Positions 52,810-61,235 of a stretch of 64,000 nt of DNA are shown in pieces; position 1 is the stretch's first letter, and every line of letters begins with the position of its first letter. This stretch comes from Sediminispirochaeta bajacaliforniensis DSM 16054 (GTDB taxonomy: Bacteria; Spirochaetota; Spirochaetia; DSM-16054; Sediminispirochaetaceae), in assembly GCF_000378205.1 (NCBI RefSeq), contig NZ_KB899420.1, positions 1 through 64,000 of the forward strand, in the 5' to 3' direction. The notes below the pieces were generated by a model. The model was not told the origin of the DNA. It did not search any database and saw only the letters and a program-made list of their open reading frames with translations. Position numbers and translations under genes: made by a program.

Positions 52810-54027
52810 TCAGTTATTCAAAGCTTTATCAATGAGTTTTTGGCCGGCTTTCAAGGCTTCTTCCACCGTCATCTGTCCAGATAAGGCACCCTGAATCGCC
52901 AATTGATATGCAGAGGAAATCTCAGGCCAAACAGTCGTTACATCCCGTGCCCGAGTATTGGGAATCATTTCAACAAAGGGTATCCAATACTCATTATTGA
53001 TGTAGCTCGGATCGCTAAGAGTAGACTTGCTTGCAACAAATTCATCCGTATAAAGATTCCACTCGCTATTTCTGTCATAGTCTAAAAACCATTCAAGGAA
53101 TTTTGCGGCTTCACCAGCATTCTTTCCCTTGACGATAGCCATGTTTTCCCCGCCATATACCGATCTTTGATATTTGTCTGCCGGAATCTTACAGATACCG
53201 AAGGAGATCCCTTTATTCTGATAATTTTGAATCTGCCAAGGTCCCATTACTTCCATTGCAATGTTACCCGCAACAAACTGGCTGGAAAGCTCACTCTGAC
53301 TCCAGCTGATACACTCCTTTGGCATGTAGCCTGCTTCCACCATGCGCGTAAACAATCCCAAAGACCTGACACCGGCGTCACTGTTAAGTTTCATCGTCTG
53401 TCCGCCGGCAGACCAAAAGAAAGGCAGGAACTGATATGTAGACTCCTCACTCTCAATTCCTGAAATCGCAAATCCGTAATGATCCTCCGTTGTCAGCCTT
53501 TTTGCGGCCTCGAACAACTCGTCAAACGATGTAGGTGGAGTAACACCAGCAGCCCTTAGCATATCGTCGTTGTAGATAATTTCCAGATTATTCGATTCGC
53601 ATGGAAGAGCATACAGACGATTTTTGTAGGTACAGGTAGCCATTATTTCAGGGAAAATATTTTTCGTACTTTCCCAGTCGGAAACATAATCGGTAATATC
53701 CTCAAACATACCCATTGCGGCATAAGAGACGGTATCGCAGTTATCAAGTATGACAATATCCGGTAAAGTACTTGCCGCTGCTCCGACCGACAATTGAGTT
53801 TTGAAATCGGCAAAAGGTAAGATGGTCACCGTTATATGCGATCCTTTCGATTGTGCATTATACATATCAACATATTCCTGGAATCGCACCTGGATATTCT
53901 CGGTACTGAAATAATGCCACAATGTCAGTTCGGCCTTTCCCGTCCCCTCGGTTTCCGTCTCTCCCTGTGAGAAAATAAAACAAGTACATACCATTATAAG
54001 AACTACTATTCCCAGTGCCCTTTTCAT
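52810..54027 (-). CDS. Extracellular solute-binding protein, family 1 (sugar ABC importer)
   Basis: 405 residues, ATG after AAGGAGGAC. Signal peptide MKRALGIVVLIMVCTCFIFS, then QGETETEGTG. Mature protein: ELTLWHYFSTENIQVRFQEY, TLPDIVILDNCDTVSYAAMG, LEIIYNDDMLRAAGVTPPTS. First gene of the operon 54027-48818, which contains MalFG-type permeases, an amidohydrolase, YjbQ and a PfkB kinase. Confidence 0.92.
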   Translation of the reverse strand: MKRALGIVVLIMVCTCFIFSQGETETEGTGKAELTLWHYFSTENIQVRFQEYVDMYNAQSKGSHITVTILPFADFKTQLSVGAAASTLPDIVILDNCDTVSYAAMGMFEDITDYVSDWESTKNIFPEIMATCTYKNRLYALPCESNNLEIIYNDDMLRAAGVTPPTSFDELFEAAKRLTTEDHYGFAISGIESEESTYQFLPFFWSAGGQTMKLNSDAGVRSLGLFTRMVEAGYMPKECISWSQSELSSQFVAGNIAMEVMGPWQIQNYQNKGISFGICKIPADKYQRSVYGGENMAIVKGKNAGEAAKFLEWFLDYDRNSEWNLYTDEFVASKSTLSDPSYINNEYWIPFVEMIPNTRARDVTTVWPEISSAYQLAIQGALSGQMTVEEALKAGQKLIDKALNN

Positions 54028-54413
54028 ACAGTCCTCCTTTAATGAAAATCCGCATACCTGTCGTATGCTTCATTCCATTCAATTTAGGAAAAAGCATACA
54101 AACGACGCTCTGAGCGCCATTAGATCTTCTGATTCATTATATAACGTTATATAACCTTTAATACAAACACTCTATCATGCAAGCATTGTATTTGCAAGCA
54201 TTTTTAACAACCTTTAGTTGTCTATTACAAATAAAGATATTACCAAGGGTTGTGTACATTTTCAATGAGATAGCCATAAGTCTGTGTTATTAAACAATGA
54301 AGAAAAGAGATTTTATTCATTTCCCGCCACGATTCAGGACAGTATCTAAACTTTATACTCGATGATAGAATAATAACGAAAATAGCGATCACCGACGGAC
54401 ACAAAGAGAAACC
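54028..54413. promoter_or_regulatory. Divergent intergenic region with an 18-base perfect palindrome
   Basis: No gene is present in these 386 bases. TTATATAACGTTATATAA (54137-54154) is a perfect palindrome. On the minus strand TTGTAT, 17 bases, TATATA overlap it, so it is a good operator candidate for the ABC operon starting at 54027. Two copies of TGCAAGCATT also lie nearby (54179 and 54194, approximately). No regulator gene is adjacent. Confidence 0.55.
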
Positions 54414-55193
54414 ATGAAACATTTTTCATCATGCAAAGCCAATAGATATCTCTCCTACATCTCCGATAACAATCTACCATTTCCGCAACATCAGATCTCA
54501 ACATCATTTACCGATGGAATGTACGGAGATGCATATGTACATCTCCTCAACTCTGCAATAACCGTAGGAGATTTTGTCGAACTTATTGGATCCTTCGATG
54601 AAGAAATTTATAAGAAGATCATCGAACCAAAGGAAGTGCATCTCATGGCTCCCCCTGCAACATGGAAAAAAGCTTTAGAGAAACGTTTTTCCGGGAAAAT
54701 TTCTGAATACACAAGGGTGTCCTTTCATCCAATGGTTGCAACTTTTGCAGCAAAAGCAGCAACGGCTTTCAAAAAAGAGAAGAAACTATCAATAGAGGGG
54801 TATCCGGTAGAAATAAAACCGATCGAAAAAAAGTTACTTCCAGTCCTGCTCGAAGAGGAATGGTCATCCGATGTGGTTGCAAATACCATGGTGAACAATA
54901 AAAAAGATTTTCAGGGCTTTGGATTTGTGGCAGGTATCGGAACCAAGATCATAGGCGGGATTGGTTGCTATACGCTTTACCGTAATGGCATAGAAATTGA
55001 GATTGACACCCAGGCCGAATATCGACGTCGGGGTATCGCAACGCTACTATCACTACGAATGCTGGAAGAATGCGGAAGACGAAACCTTGCATGTCACTGG
55101 GATGCAATGAATATAGCTTCAGCTTCACTTGCCAAGAAACTAGGCTTCATTGAAAAGAGTCAATACAGTTGCACCATGCTATCGAGAAGCTAA
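54414..55193 (+). CDS. GNAT-family N-acetyltransferase
   Basis: 259 residues. The C-terminal half has the GNAT acetyl-CoA motif EYRRRGIATLLSLRMLEECG and a final AMNIASASLAKKLGFIEK. The N-terminal ~120 residues are less typical and resemble the two-domain PF12746-type acetyltransferases. Substrate unknown. It ends tail to tail with the sheath gene, overlapping by four bases. Confidence 0.82.
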   Translation: MKHFSSCKANRYLSYISDNNLPFPQHQISTSFTDGMYGDAYVHLLNSAITVGDFVELIGSFDEEIYKKIIEPKEVHLMAPPATWKKALEKRFSGKISEYTRVSFHPMVATFAAKAATAFKKEKKLSIEGYPVEIKPIEKKLLPVLLEEEWSSDVVANTMVNNKKDFQGFGFVAGIGTKIIGGIGCYTLYRNGIEIEIDTQAEYRRRGIATLLSLRMLEECGRRNLACHWDAMNIASASLAKKLGFIEKSQYSCTMLSRS

Positions 55194-56722
55194 GATTTCT
55201 CCATGTGCTGCTGGAGGGTAATTTCAATAAATTCTTTCGGACGGACTAACGCCACCATAACTGTAATACGTAAGATATTTTCCAATATATCCTTGGCAGC
55301 CATGGTTTCTCCCAATCCGACATGGACACTGAAAGCATCTTCCTCAGTAGCTCCGGCTAATCCTCCCCGTTTCCAGATACCTTCAAGGAAATTTGAAATC
55401 ATACGTTTTATCGAATCCCAGGTAGACGCTGTATTACTTTCAAAAACATAGGCTTTCGAAGCCAGGCTGATGGACTCTTCCAGCATAATCGCCGTTCGGC
55501 GAACGTTTATATAACGCCAATCATGACTGTTGCCGTCCAGAGTACGGGCTCCCCAGACCAAAACACCTTCTCCGGTAAAAGAACGAATGGCATTTACCGC
55601 TTTGCCGTCGGAAGGAACATTCAGATATTCCTGTTCGTCCTGGGAAATATCGATAGTTGAAGAAACCACGGAAGCGATGCTCACATTGGCAGGGGCCTTC
55701 CAGACACCCCGCGAAGAGTCGACCATAGCGTAAATTCCGGCTATCGCCGCGGAGGGAGCCATTCTGTTCAGATAATCTCTGATTTTCTCTAAAATATTGT
55801 TATAAACAGGACTGGCCGGAACCAGGGTTTTGTGTATCAATGCTTCTTCGTCGGCGGTGAAACTTTTTGAAGAAAGTTCATCCAGAAGCTCCAGAATTTT
55901 TTTCCCCTTTTCATCGATTTTTGCAGCATCAGCGACTCCCATTTCTTCCTTAATGCATGCCGCCAGAACATCACGGTTGGAAATCTGTTTAAAACTAAGC
56001 TCGTTACCGGATATAAGTTCGGTATTCAGCCAGGGATAATAGGCCGCAGCAAAATCCAGATAGGTGTTGCCAATGCCTTCACGGAAATTCTTTACGCAAT
56101 CGCCTTCCGCGGCCCGAAAGTCTTTGTAACCCTCATAAACATCCAGTATGGCAATGCGGTTTTTCATTTTGCCGCCGCAATGCTCAAGAATCTGCTGCTG
56201 CAGGGAGTAACAGGCCTCTTTTGACGGTAATTGTATTGCTTCAGGGATGAGAACCATGGTAGGTTCCTCTTCTTTGAGAAGGGGACCAATACCATTCTTC
56301 AATGACTCTGCATTAATTTCGTCTTTATAGGTACCTACGGAAACGATATAGCAGGTATTCCCACCATTCGCAAAAAAGAACAGCAGGCTTCGGAACAGAC
56401 AATAGTCCGTCGACTTCGGCATAATGGCGTACTTCTTCTTTCCGGCCGAAACCGTTCCTGCCACCCCGGCCGTAGCGACATCTTTTTCCACCGCCGTCTC
56501 CGTCAGTTCAAACTGATAATCGGGAGCGCCGCCGAAATATGCCGTAAAATCTTGTAGCGACGAAATCCTCGTCGGCATGCTCAATAGAGAACGATTGTCC
56601 TTCACGGCCTTTTCGGTATACCCGATAAAAGCCGGTACGGCTGTGGCAACCTCCACGACAGAATTCGGAAAGTCATTGTTTTCTACGATATAGGCACCCG
56701 GTGTTTTCATTGAACCGCTCAT
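55190..56722 (-). CDS. Contractile tail sheath protein (phage or injection-system type), apparently orphan
   Basis: 510 residues with no disruption. The N-terminus reads TPGAYIVENNDFPNSVVEVA then TAVPAFIGYTEKA, the sheath opening. The C-terminal part has YINVRRTAIMLEESISLASK, YVFESNTASTWDSIKRMISN, FLEGIWKRGGLAGATEEDAF and ALVRPKEFIEITLQQ, the conserved sheath handshake region. Sheath proteins form the contracting outer cylinder of myophage tails and extracellular injection systems. No tube, baseplate, spike or ATPase gene is in the window. AGAGG precedes the ATG. The gene starts 47 bases after a terminator, so it has little space for its own promoter. Confidence 0.88.
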   Translation of the reverse strand: MSGSMKTPGAYIVENNDFPNSVVEVATAVPAFIGYTEKAVKDNRSLLSMPTRISSLQDFTAYFGGAPDYQFELTETAVEKDVATAGVAGTVSAGKKKYAIMPKSTDYCLFRSLLFFFANGGNTCYIVSVGTYKDEINAESLKNGIGPLLKEEEPTMVLIPEAIQLPSKEACYSLQQQILEHCGGKMKNRIAILDVYEGYKDFRAAEGDCVKNFREGIGNTYLDFAAAYYPWLNTELISGNELSFKQISNRDVLAACIKEEMGVADAAKIDEKGKKILELLDELSSKSFTADEEALIHKTLVPASPVYNNILEKIRDYLNRMAPSAAIAGIYAMVDSSRGVWKAPANVSIASVVSSTIDISQDEQEYLNVPSDGKAVNAIRSFTGEGVLVWGARTLDGNSHDWRYINVRRTAIMLEESISLASKAYVFESNTASTWDSIKRMISNFLEGIWKRGGLAGATEEDAFSVHVGLGETMAAKDILENILRITVMVALVRPKEFIEITLQQHMEKS

Positions 56723-56769
56723 AAAAACCTCTTTTTAGAGTGTAACATGAAATATAAAGAAATGAAAAA

Positions 56770-56795
56770 GCCTGCAAGAAATATTCCCTGCAGGC
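56770..56795 (-). terminator. Rho-independent terminator after the flavoreductase gene
   Basis: GCCTGCA (56770-56776) and TGCAGGC (56789-56795) form the stem. On the minus strand it is followed by TTTTT, 25 bases after the flavoreductase stop and before the sheath gene. A T-run also exists on the plus side. Confidence 0.8.
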
Positions 56796-56819
56796 TCTTT
56801 TTCGGTTTCGTATGAATCG

Positions 56820-59153
56820 TTATTTCAGCTCATCGGCTATATATGAACCGGCAAGATAGCCGGAGGTGAAGGCCCATCCCTGGTCGGCACCTCCGTAGGT
56901 GACGTATTCCTTTTTTTCCGTGAAAAGGACGCCCATACAGTCGGTACCCACCGCATAGAGTCCATCGATGACAGAGCCCTCTCTGTCGAGAACTTGGAAG
57001 TGCTTATTTACATCCAGTCCGCCGGTGGTGGAATAGACCCATGGAGCTCCAATAACTGCATAATAGGGTCCCTCTCCTTCCACCTTCTCAAAGGTATCCT
57101 GATCACTTGAAATCGGCGTTCCGGAAAGATCAAGAACCTTTTGACTCTTTTCCACGCCGTCGGCGGGATTCTTCTTTGTATCACAGTATTCGTTGTACTG
57201 GTGTACGGTCTTGGCGAGAACGGCCTGATCGACATGTATCTCCTTCGCGAGGTTTTCAAGGCTATTACCTTTCAGGGCAATCTTATGCTCGACGGCCTTA
57301 TCCAGAACCTCATAGATGTTGTCGATGGGACTCAGGGCCGGCCAGCCCCCCTGGTTGACAAAAATACCCACGGTATCGAATCGCAGGCCCTTTTCTTTGA
57401 TCTCGTCGATCATGTTGTTGGACCAGATCGTATAGAAATAGGGACCGGACCGCCAGTTTCCATACGAATTAAGCATCGTTTCGTCGACGAATCGCTTCCC
57501 CTCTCTGTTGACAGCCATGGCATTGGGAGCCACAGCCATCATCATGGGAATATCATTCAAAGACCGGGTAGCTGGAGCTCCTGTCAGAAAATCTACACCA
57601 TCGACGGTTTTGATCTCGTATTCATGCATAACCGCCTTTGCCCCACCAATATGGCTTACCGGGGGTATACCGATATTATAGGTGGCGGCGCCGTCATCGA
57701 TGGCCTGCTGCAACATCTTTCCATCATTCTGAAGCATGCCGTAGACATTCCAATGCCCGCCGGTAAGCGGATAGTACTTGTCGGAGAGATACTTGTTCAT
57801 CATATCCGAATTGCCGGCGAATCCCCCGGTTGCAAGCACCACCTTTTTGGCATGGATTATATACCTTGTTCCGTCAGCATTGTGTGCCTTGACCCCAATC
57901 ACGGATCCGGCATCATTGGTGAGAAGCTCCGTAGCCTCCGTTTCAAGCATATATTTTCCGCCCAATGCGGTAAAATGGTCGACAAAGCCATGAAAGTAGC
58001 CGTCTATCTCGTCCTTATTGTTTCCGAAGGAATCGGCATAGTTCACGCACAGCTTGTAAGGAGCGGAGAGGCCCTGTGCAGGTGCTCCGAATACAAAACC
58101 GTTTCCGATCAGCCAGTCGATCGCATTGCCCGACTGATCCATCATGTAATCGATTGCCCATTCCTTTGCATCGCCCTCGGTATAGTTCATCCAGTCGGCT
58201 TTTAAAACGGCTGGGTCCACATAGTTCCTACCGCCATTCTTTTTTACAAAAGAGGGGGGATTAACCGACATCGGAGATGAGGTAACGGAGCTGGTCCCAC
58301 CGAATTTTCCGGCCTTATCAATGGCAAGGATGTGCACCTTGGAAGGATCATTCTCGGCGGCCGCGTATAATGCTTCTGCCGCCCGTACCGCCGTGGCGCA
58401 TCCGGATCCTCCCATTCCAATAACCAGAAGATCGGTATCGATCGTCTCTTCCTGATCCTTCAGGGCCGGAGTCGAATAGAAGGCCGCTACCAGATTTTTA
58501 TCTCCACCGGCGGCCGTAATGGCCTGTTTCAGGCACGCCTCCGTGGCAGCCTTGATTGCGCTACAGGAAGCGGTAGCACCGGTTATGCTGTCGATCTTAA
58601 CGGATTGGTGTTCTATCATGCGGGGAATCAGAAGATCTATTGCACTCTGAAGGATCGGGCCGGTCTCGAAATTTTCGAGAAGGTGTATGGTCTTCATCCT
58701 GTTATCCGCAATTTCCACCGAAAGATTGACTTTATTATTGGTAGAAAATCCCCATGCCGATGCTGTATAGCTCCCATCCGCCATCTTGACATCTTCGAGG
58801 TCTATCGCCTGGGCACCAGAAGCCTGAGCCAAACAGTCCTGCACCGCGGCCTTGACCGCCTCGGATGTATGAGAGGCCCCAGATACAACATCCACATCGG
58901 CCGACTGACTTTCGAGGATGGCCTCCTTGAGAGGCTCTAAAGCAGCCTGGCCCACGGCCGGTGTCTCATCATCCCCTTTTATGGTGATATTTGCAATCTT
59001 GCCTTTATCAATGTTCAGAGTAACGGCGATATCTCCACCGAAGCCCTTCTCTACCGAACTATAGCTCCCGTCGCTTAGTTTACTTTTGGAAGGCTGGCAG
59101 CCAAGCAAAATAAGTGCAGCAAGAAGACCAGCAAAAAGATGCTTACATTTCAT
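56820..59153 (-). CDS. Lipoprotein flavoreductase with two FMN_bind domains and a fumarate-reductase-type FAD domain
   Basis: 777 residues from ATG at 59153 (GGAGG upstream); the longer frame to 59291 has no ribosome site. Signal peptide with lipobox LLGC (Cys near residue 19). First FMN_bind (about 25-105) ends DVVSGASHTS, second (about 120-205) ends DSITGATASCSA, whose Ser/Thr are candidate covalent FMN sites. Then the FAD-binding domain from LLVIGMGGSGCATAVRAAEA, with EGKRFVDETM and TGGLDVNKHFQVL. No c-type heme motif is seen. Family members reduce fumarate, urocanate or acrylate-like acceptors at the cell surface. The ApbE enzyme needed for flavinylation is not in the window. A decayed relative lies at 791-2381. 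Confidence 0.87.
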   Translation of the reverse strand: MKCKHLFAGLLAALILLGCQPSKSKLSDGSYSSVEKGFGGDIAVTLNIDKGKIANITIKGDDETPAVGQAALEPLKEAILESQSADVDVVSGASHTSEAVKAAVQDCLAQASGAQAIDLEDVKMADGSYTASAWGFSTNNKVNLSVEIADNRMKTIHLLENFETGPILQSAIDLLIPRMIEHQSVKIDSITGATASCSAIKAATEACLKQAITAAGGDKNLVAAFYSTPALKDQEETIDTDLLVIGMGGSGCATAVRAAEALYAAAENDPSKVHILAIDKAGKFGGTSSVTSSPMSVNPPSFVKKNGGRNYVDPAVLKADWMNYTEGDAKEWAIDYMMDQSGNAIDWLIGNGFVFGAPAQGLSAPYKLCVNYADSFGNNKDEIDGYFHGFVDHFTALGGKYMLETEATELLTNDAGSVIGVKAHNADGTRYIIHAKKVVLATGGFAGNSDMMNKYLSDKYYPLTGGHWNVYGMLQNDGKMLQQAIDDGAATYNIGIPPVSHIGGAKAVMHEYEIKTVDGVDFLTGAPATRSLNDIPMMMAVAPNAMAVNREGKRFVDETMLNSYGNWRSGPYFYTIWSNNMIDEIKEKGLRFDTVGIFVNQGGWPALSPIDNIYEVLDKAVEHKIALKGNSLENLAKEIHVDQAVLAKTVHQYNEYCDTKKNPADGVEKSQKVLDLSGTPISSDQDTFEKVEGEGPYYAVIGAPWVYSTTGGLDVNKHFQVLDREGSVIDGLYAVGTDCMGVLFTEKKEYVTYGGADQGWAFTSGYLAGSYIADELK

Positions 59154-59331
59154 TTTTCCCTCCGTGATTCGTATATGAGCATATAGATAAAAAAAACTCG
59201 ATAAACTATATACCCTATGAAAACGAATATCCATTACGATGCCGAATAATGAGGAATAGAAACTAAAAAAAGCTTGTATATAATACGACATTATAATACG
59301 ATATATATCATATTAATATAGAGGTGTTTTT

Positions 59332-60168
59332 ATGAATATATCAAAAGTCATCTGCGGCAATTACTCCTATCAGCTGTATAGCTTCGAGTATTTTCTTGAA
59401 TCAATGAAACGACTGGAACAAAAAGAGATAGAACTTTGGGGGGCAGGACCACATCTATTTCAAGACGACTTTTCAGATGCTATGATAAAATCGTTATCAA
59501 AAAAAATCAAAACCTATAACCTAAGTGTCATTTGTTATACCCCGGAACAATGTATGTATCCGATAAATATTGCATCAAGTGACCCTGTTATCAGAAAACG
59601 CAGTATAGCGTATCTTATACGATCCATCGAAATAGCATCTCAAATAGAATCACCAAAGACCTTAGTCACTACGGGACAGGGATATCGAGATGAAAGCAAA
59701 GAGGATGCATGGGATCGCTGTGTTGAAGCACTATCCATATTAGGCCGAAAAGCAGAACAGCTGGGTGTAACCATTGTGTTTGAACATCTAACGAAAACAA
59801 CAACCAACCTATGCCTGAAAGCACGAGATGTCGATCGTATGCTGAAAGAGGTCGGAATGAAAAATGTTGTCGGAATGATTGATGTCGATATGGCGGCCCG
59901 GCTGCATGAGGGGGTGCGCGACTATTTCGAACTCATGGGGAAATCGATTCAGCATGTCCACTTCGTCGATGGAAATCCGGGAGGACATCTTGCGATAGGA
60001 GATGGGATACTTCCTATGGATTCTTATATTGCTGATTTAAACGCATACGGCTATGACGGCTATCTGACCATGGAAATCCTCCATGATTCTTATCATCTGG
60101 ACCCGGAAGCAGCCTATGCGAAAAGTCTGGAGTGGTGCAGAAATCACCAATACCTTTTTTCAAGGTGA
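59332..60168 (+). CDS. Sugar isomerase/epimerase-like TIM barrel (possibly FrlC-like)
   Basis: 278 residues of the xylose isomerase-like fold. Metal ligands: Glu in TIVFEHLTK, Asp in GMIDVDMAA, His in IQHVHFVDG, Glu in YLTMEIL. It resembles fructoselysine/psicosamine 3-epimerase (FrlC) relatives in length and in the VFEHL and HFVDGNPGGHLAIGDG parts. Alone on the plus strand; AT-rich upstream sequence with repeated TATAATACGA (59280-59310) is its likely promoter. An FrlD-like kinase is 10 kb away. Confidence 0.82.
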   Translation: MNISKVICGNYSYQLYSFEYFLESMKRLEQKEIELWGAGPHLFQDDFSDAMIKSLSKKIKTYNLSVICYTPEQCMYPINIASSDPVIRKRSIAYLIRSIEIASQIESPKTLVTTGQGYRDESKEDAWDRCVEALSILGRKAEQLGVTIVFEHLTKTTTNLCLKARDVDRMLKEVGMKNVVGMIDVDMAARLHEGVRDYFELMGKSIQHVHFVDGNPGGHLAIGDGILPMDSYIADLNAYGYDGYLTMEILHDSYHLDPEAAYAKSLEWCRNHQYLFSR

Positions 60169-60181
60169 ACCGACGATTGCG

Positions 60182-60210
60182 TTGACTTTTCTTTCAGCCA
60201 CATCTATCAT
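60182..60210 (+). promoter_or_regulatory. Promoter of the thiamine operon
   Basis: TTGACT (60182-60187), 17-base spacer, TATCAT (60205-60210), 15 bases before the riboswitch. Confidence 0.7.
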
Positions 60211-60224
60211 TGTATGTATACAAC

Positions 60225-60318
60225 ACCTTGGGGTGCCGGAATTGGCCGGCTGAGATGGAAACCCTCGAAGTTTCCGACCCATGAACCTGATCCGGATAAT
60301 GCCGGCGGAGGAAAGCGT
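60225..60318 (+). ncRNA. TPP riboswitch (THI element) aptamer
   Basis: The sequence shows the conserved TPP aptamer segments CTTGGGGTGCC, GGCTGAGA, ACCCATGAACCTGATCCGG and ATAATGCCGGCGGAGGAA. It binds thiamine pyrophosphate and lowers expression of the thiamine genes that follow at 60387. Confidence 0.97.
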
Positions 60319-60362
60319 GAGGTTGATTCATCCATCATCCATTCATTAATCCCTAGCCAGCC

Positions 60363-60385
60363 GGATCTCGTAGATAAGGAGATCC
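60363..60385 (+). promoter_or_regulatory. Probable riboswitch expression platform: ribosome-site hairpin
   Basis: GGATCTC (60363-60369) pairs with GAGATCC (60379-60385). The AAGGAG ribosome site (60376-60381) is partly inside this stem just before the thiD ATG. This suggests translational control by TPP, with aptamer folding favouring the sequestering stem. Confidence 0.65.
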
Positions 60386-60386
60386 C

Positions 60387-61235
60387 ATGAAACATCTTCT
60401 CTCCATTGCAGGAAGCGACTGCTCGGGGGGCGCGGGCATTCAGGCCGACTTGAAGGCCTTCAGCGCCAACGGCGTCTACGGCATGACGGTCATCACCGCC
60501 ATAACAGCCCAAAACACCCGGGGAGTCAGGGCAGTCAGGGCCATGGACCCCGACATTGTCACCGCCCAGATCGATGCGGTCTTTTCAGACATCCGTGTCG
60601 ACGGGGTAAAAATCGGTATGCTTGCCGAAGGCCCTATCATCGAAGCGGTTGCCGCGGCGCTGCGCAGATGGAAACCGCCGATTACGGTTCTCGACCCGGT
60701 TATGGTGGCAAAATCGGGACACCGCCTTCTGACAGAAGAGGCCGAAAGGCTTCTGACTGAGGAGCTGCTCCCCCTTGCGGACCTCATCACTCCCAATATC
60801 CCCGAAGCCCTGAAACTTGCATACGCAGGACAGACGCAGACACAGGCGGAAGGAGCCGAACAAAACGAAAACCTGTCGGAACAGGAACGCGAAAGGCTCG
60901 CCCTTGAGATTTTGAAGCGGGGTGCAAGGGCCGTTCTGATCAAGGGAGGGCACGCGGACGATCCCGACCGTTCTGTCGATCTCTTGGCAGATGGTAAGGG
61001 CTTTCGCCGTTTCGAGGCCGGGCGCCTTGATGCACACCACACACACGGTACGGGATGTTCCCTCTCCAGCGCCCTTGCGGCCTTTCTCGCCCGGGGATTC
61101 AGCCTCGAAGCGGCAGTAGAAAGGGCAAAGGCATATGTGACCGAAGGCATAGCCCACGGTATAGCCATCGGCGGTGGCTGCGGCCCCATCCATCACTTTT
61201 ACGCCCTCTACGGCGGAGAGGAGCTACAGCCATGA
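60387..61235 (+). CDS. thiD: Hydroxymethylpyrimidine/phosphomethylpyrimidine kinase
   Basis: 282 residues, ATG after AAGGAG within the hairpin. LLSIAGSDCSGGAGIQADLK, VKIGMLAE, VLDPVMVAKSGHRLL, LITPNIPEALKL and HTHGTGCSLSSALAAFLARG with the catalytic Cys. Phosphorylates HMP to HMP-P and HMP-PP for thiamine synthesis. An insert of about 15 residues (QTQTQAEGAEQNENLSEQE) in the middle is a small extension. Neighbours cytX, thiM and thiE make this a salvage operon. Confidence 0.97.
   Translation: MKHLLSIAGSDCSGGAGIQADLKAFSANGVYGMTVITAITAQNTRGVRAVRAMDPDIVTAQIDAVFSDIRVDGVKIGMLAEGPIIEAVAAALRRWKPPITVLDPVMVAKSGHRLLTEEAERLLTEELLPLADLITPNIPEALKLAYAGQTQTQAEGAEQNENLSEQERERLALEILKRGARAVLIKGGHADDPDRSVDLLADGKGFRRFEAGRLDAHHTHGTGCSLSSALAAFLARGFSLEAAVERAKAYVTEGIAHGIAIGGGCGPIHHFYALYGGEELQP

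Noticed and set aside
55190-56722. A complete prophage or injection-system cluster around the sheath gene
   Set aside because: Neighbouring genes are a GNAT enzyme and a flavoreductase; no tube, baseplate, portal, terminase or integrase is present.
61055-61231. N-terminal extension of cytX inside thiD
   Set aside because: The ATG at 61232 has a good ribosome site and the usual four-base overlap; the extension has no homology to permeases.
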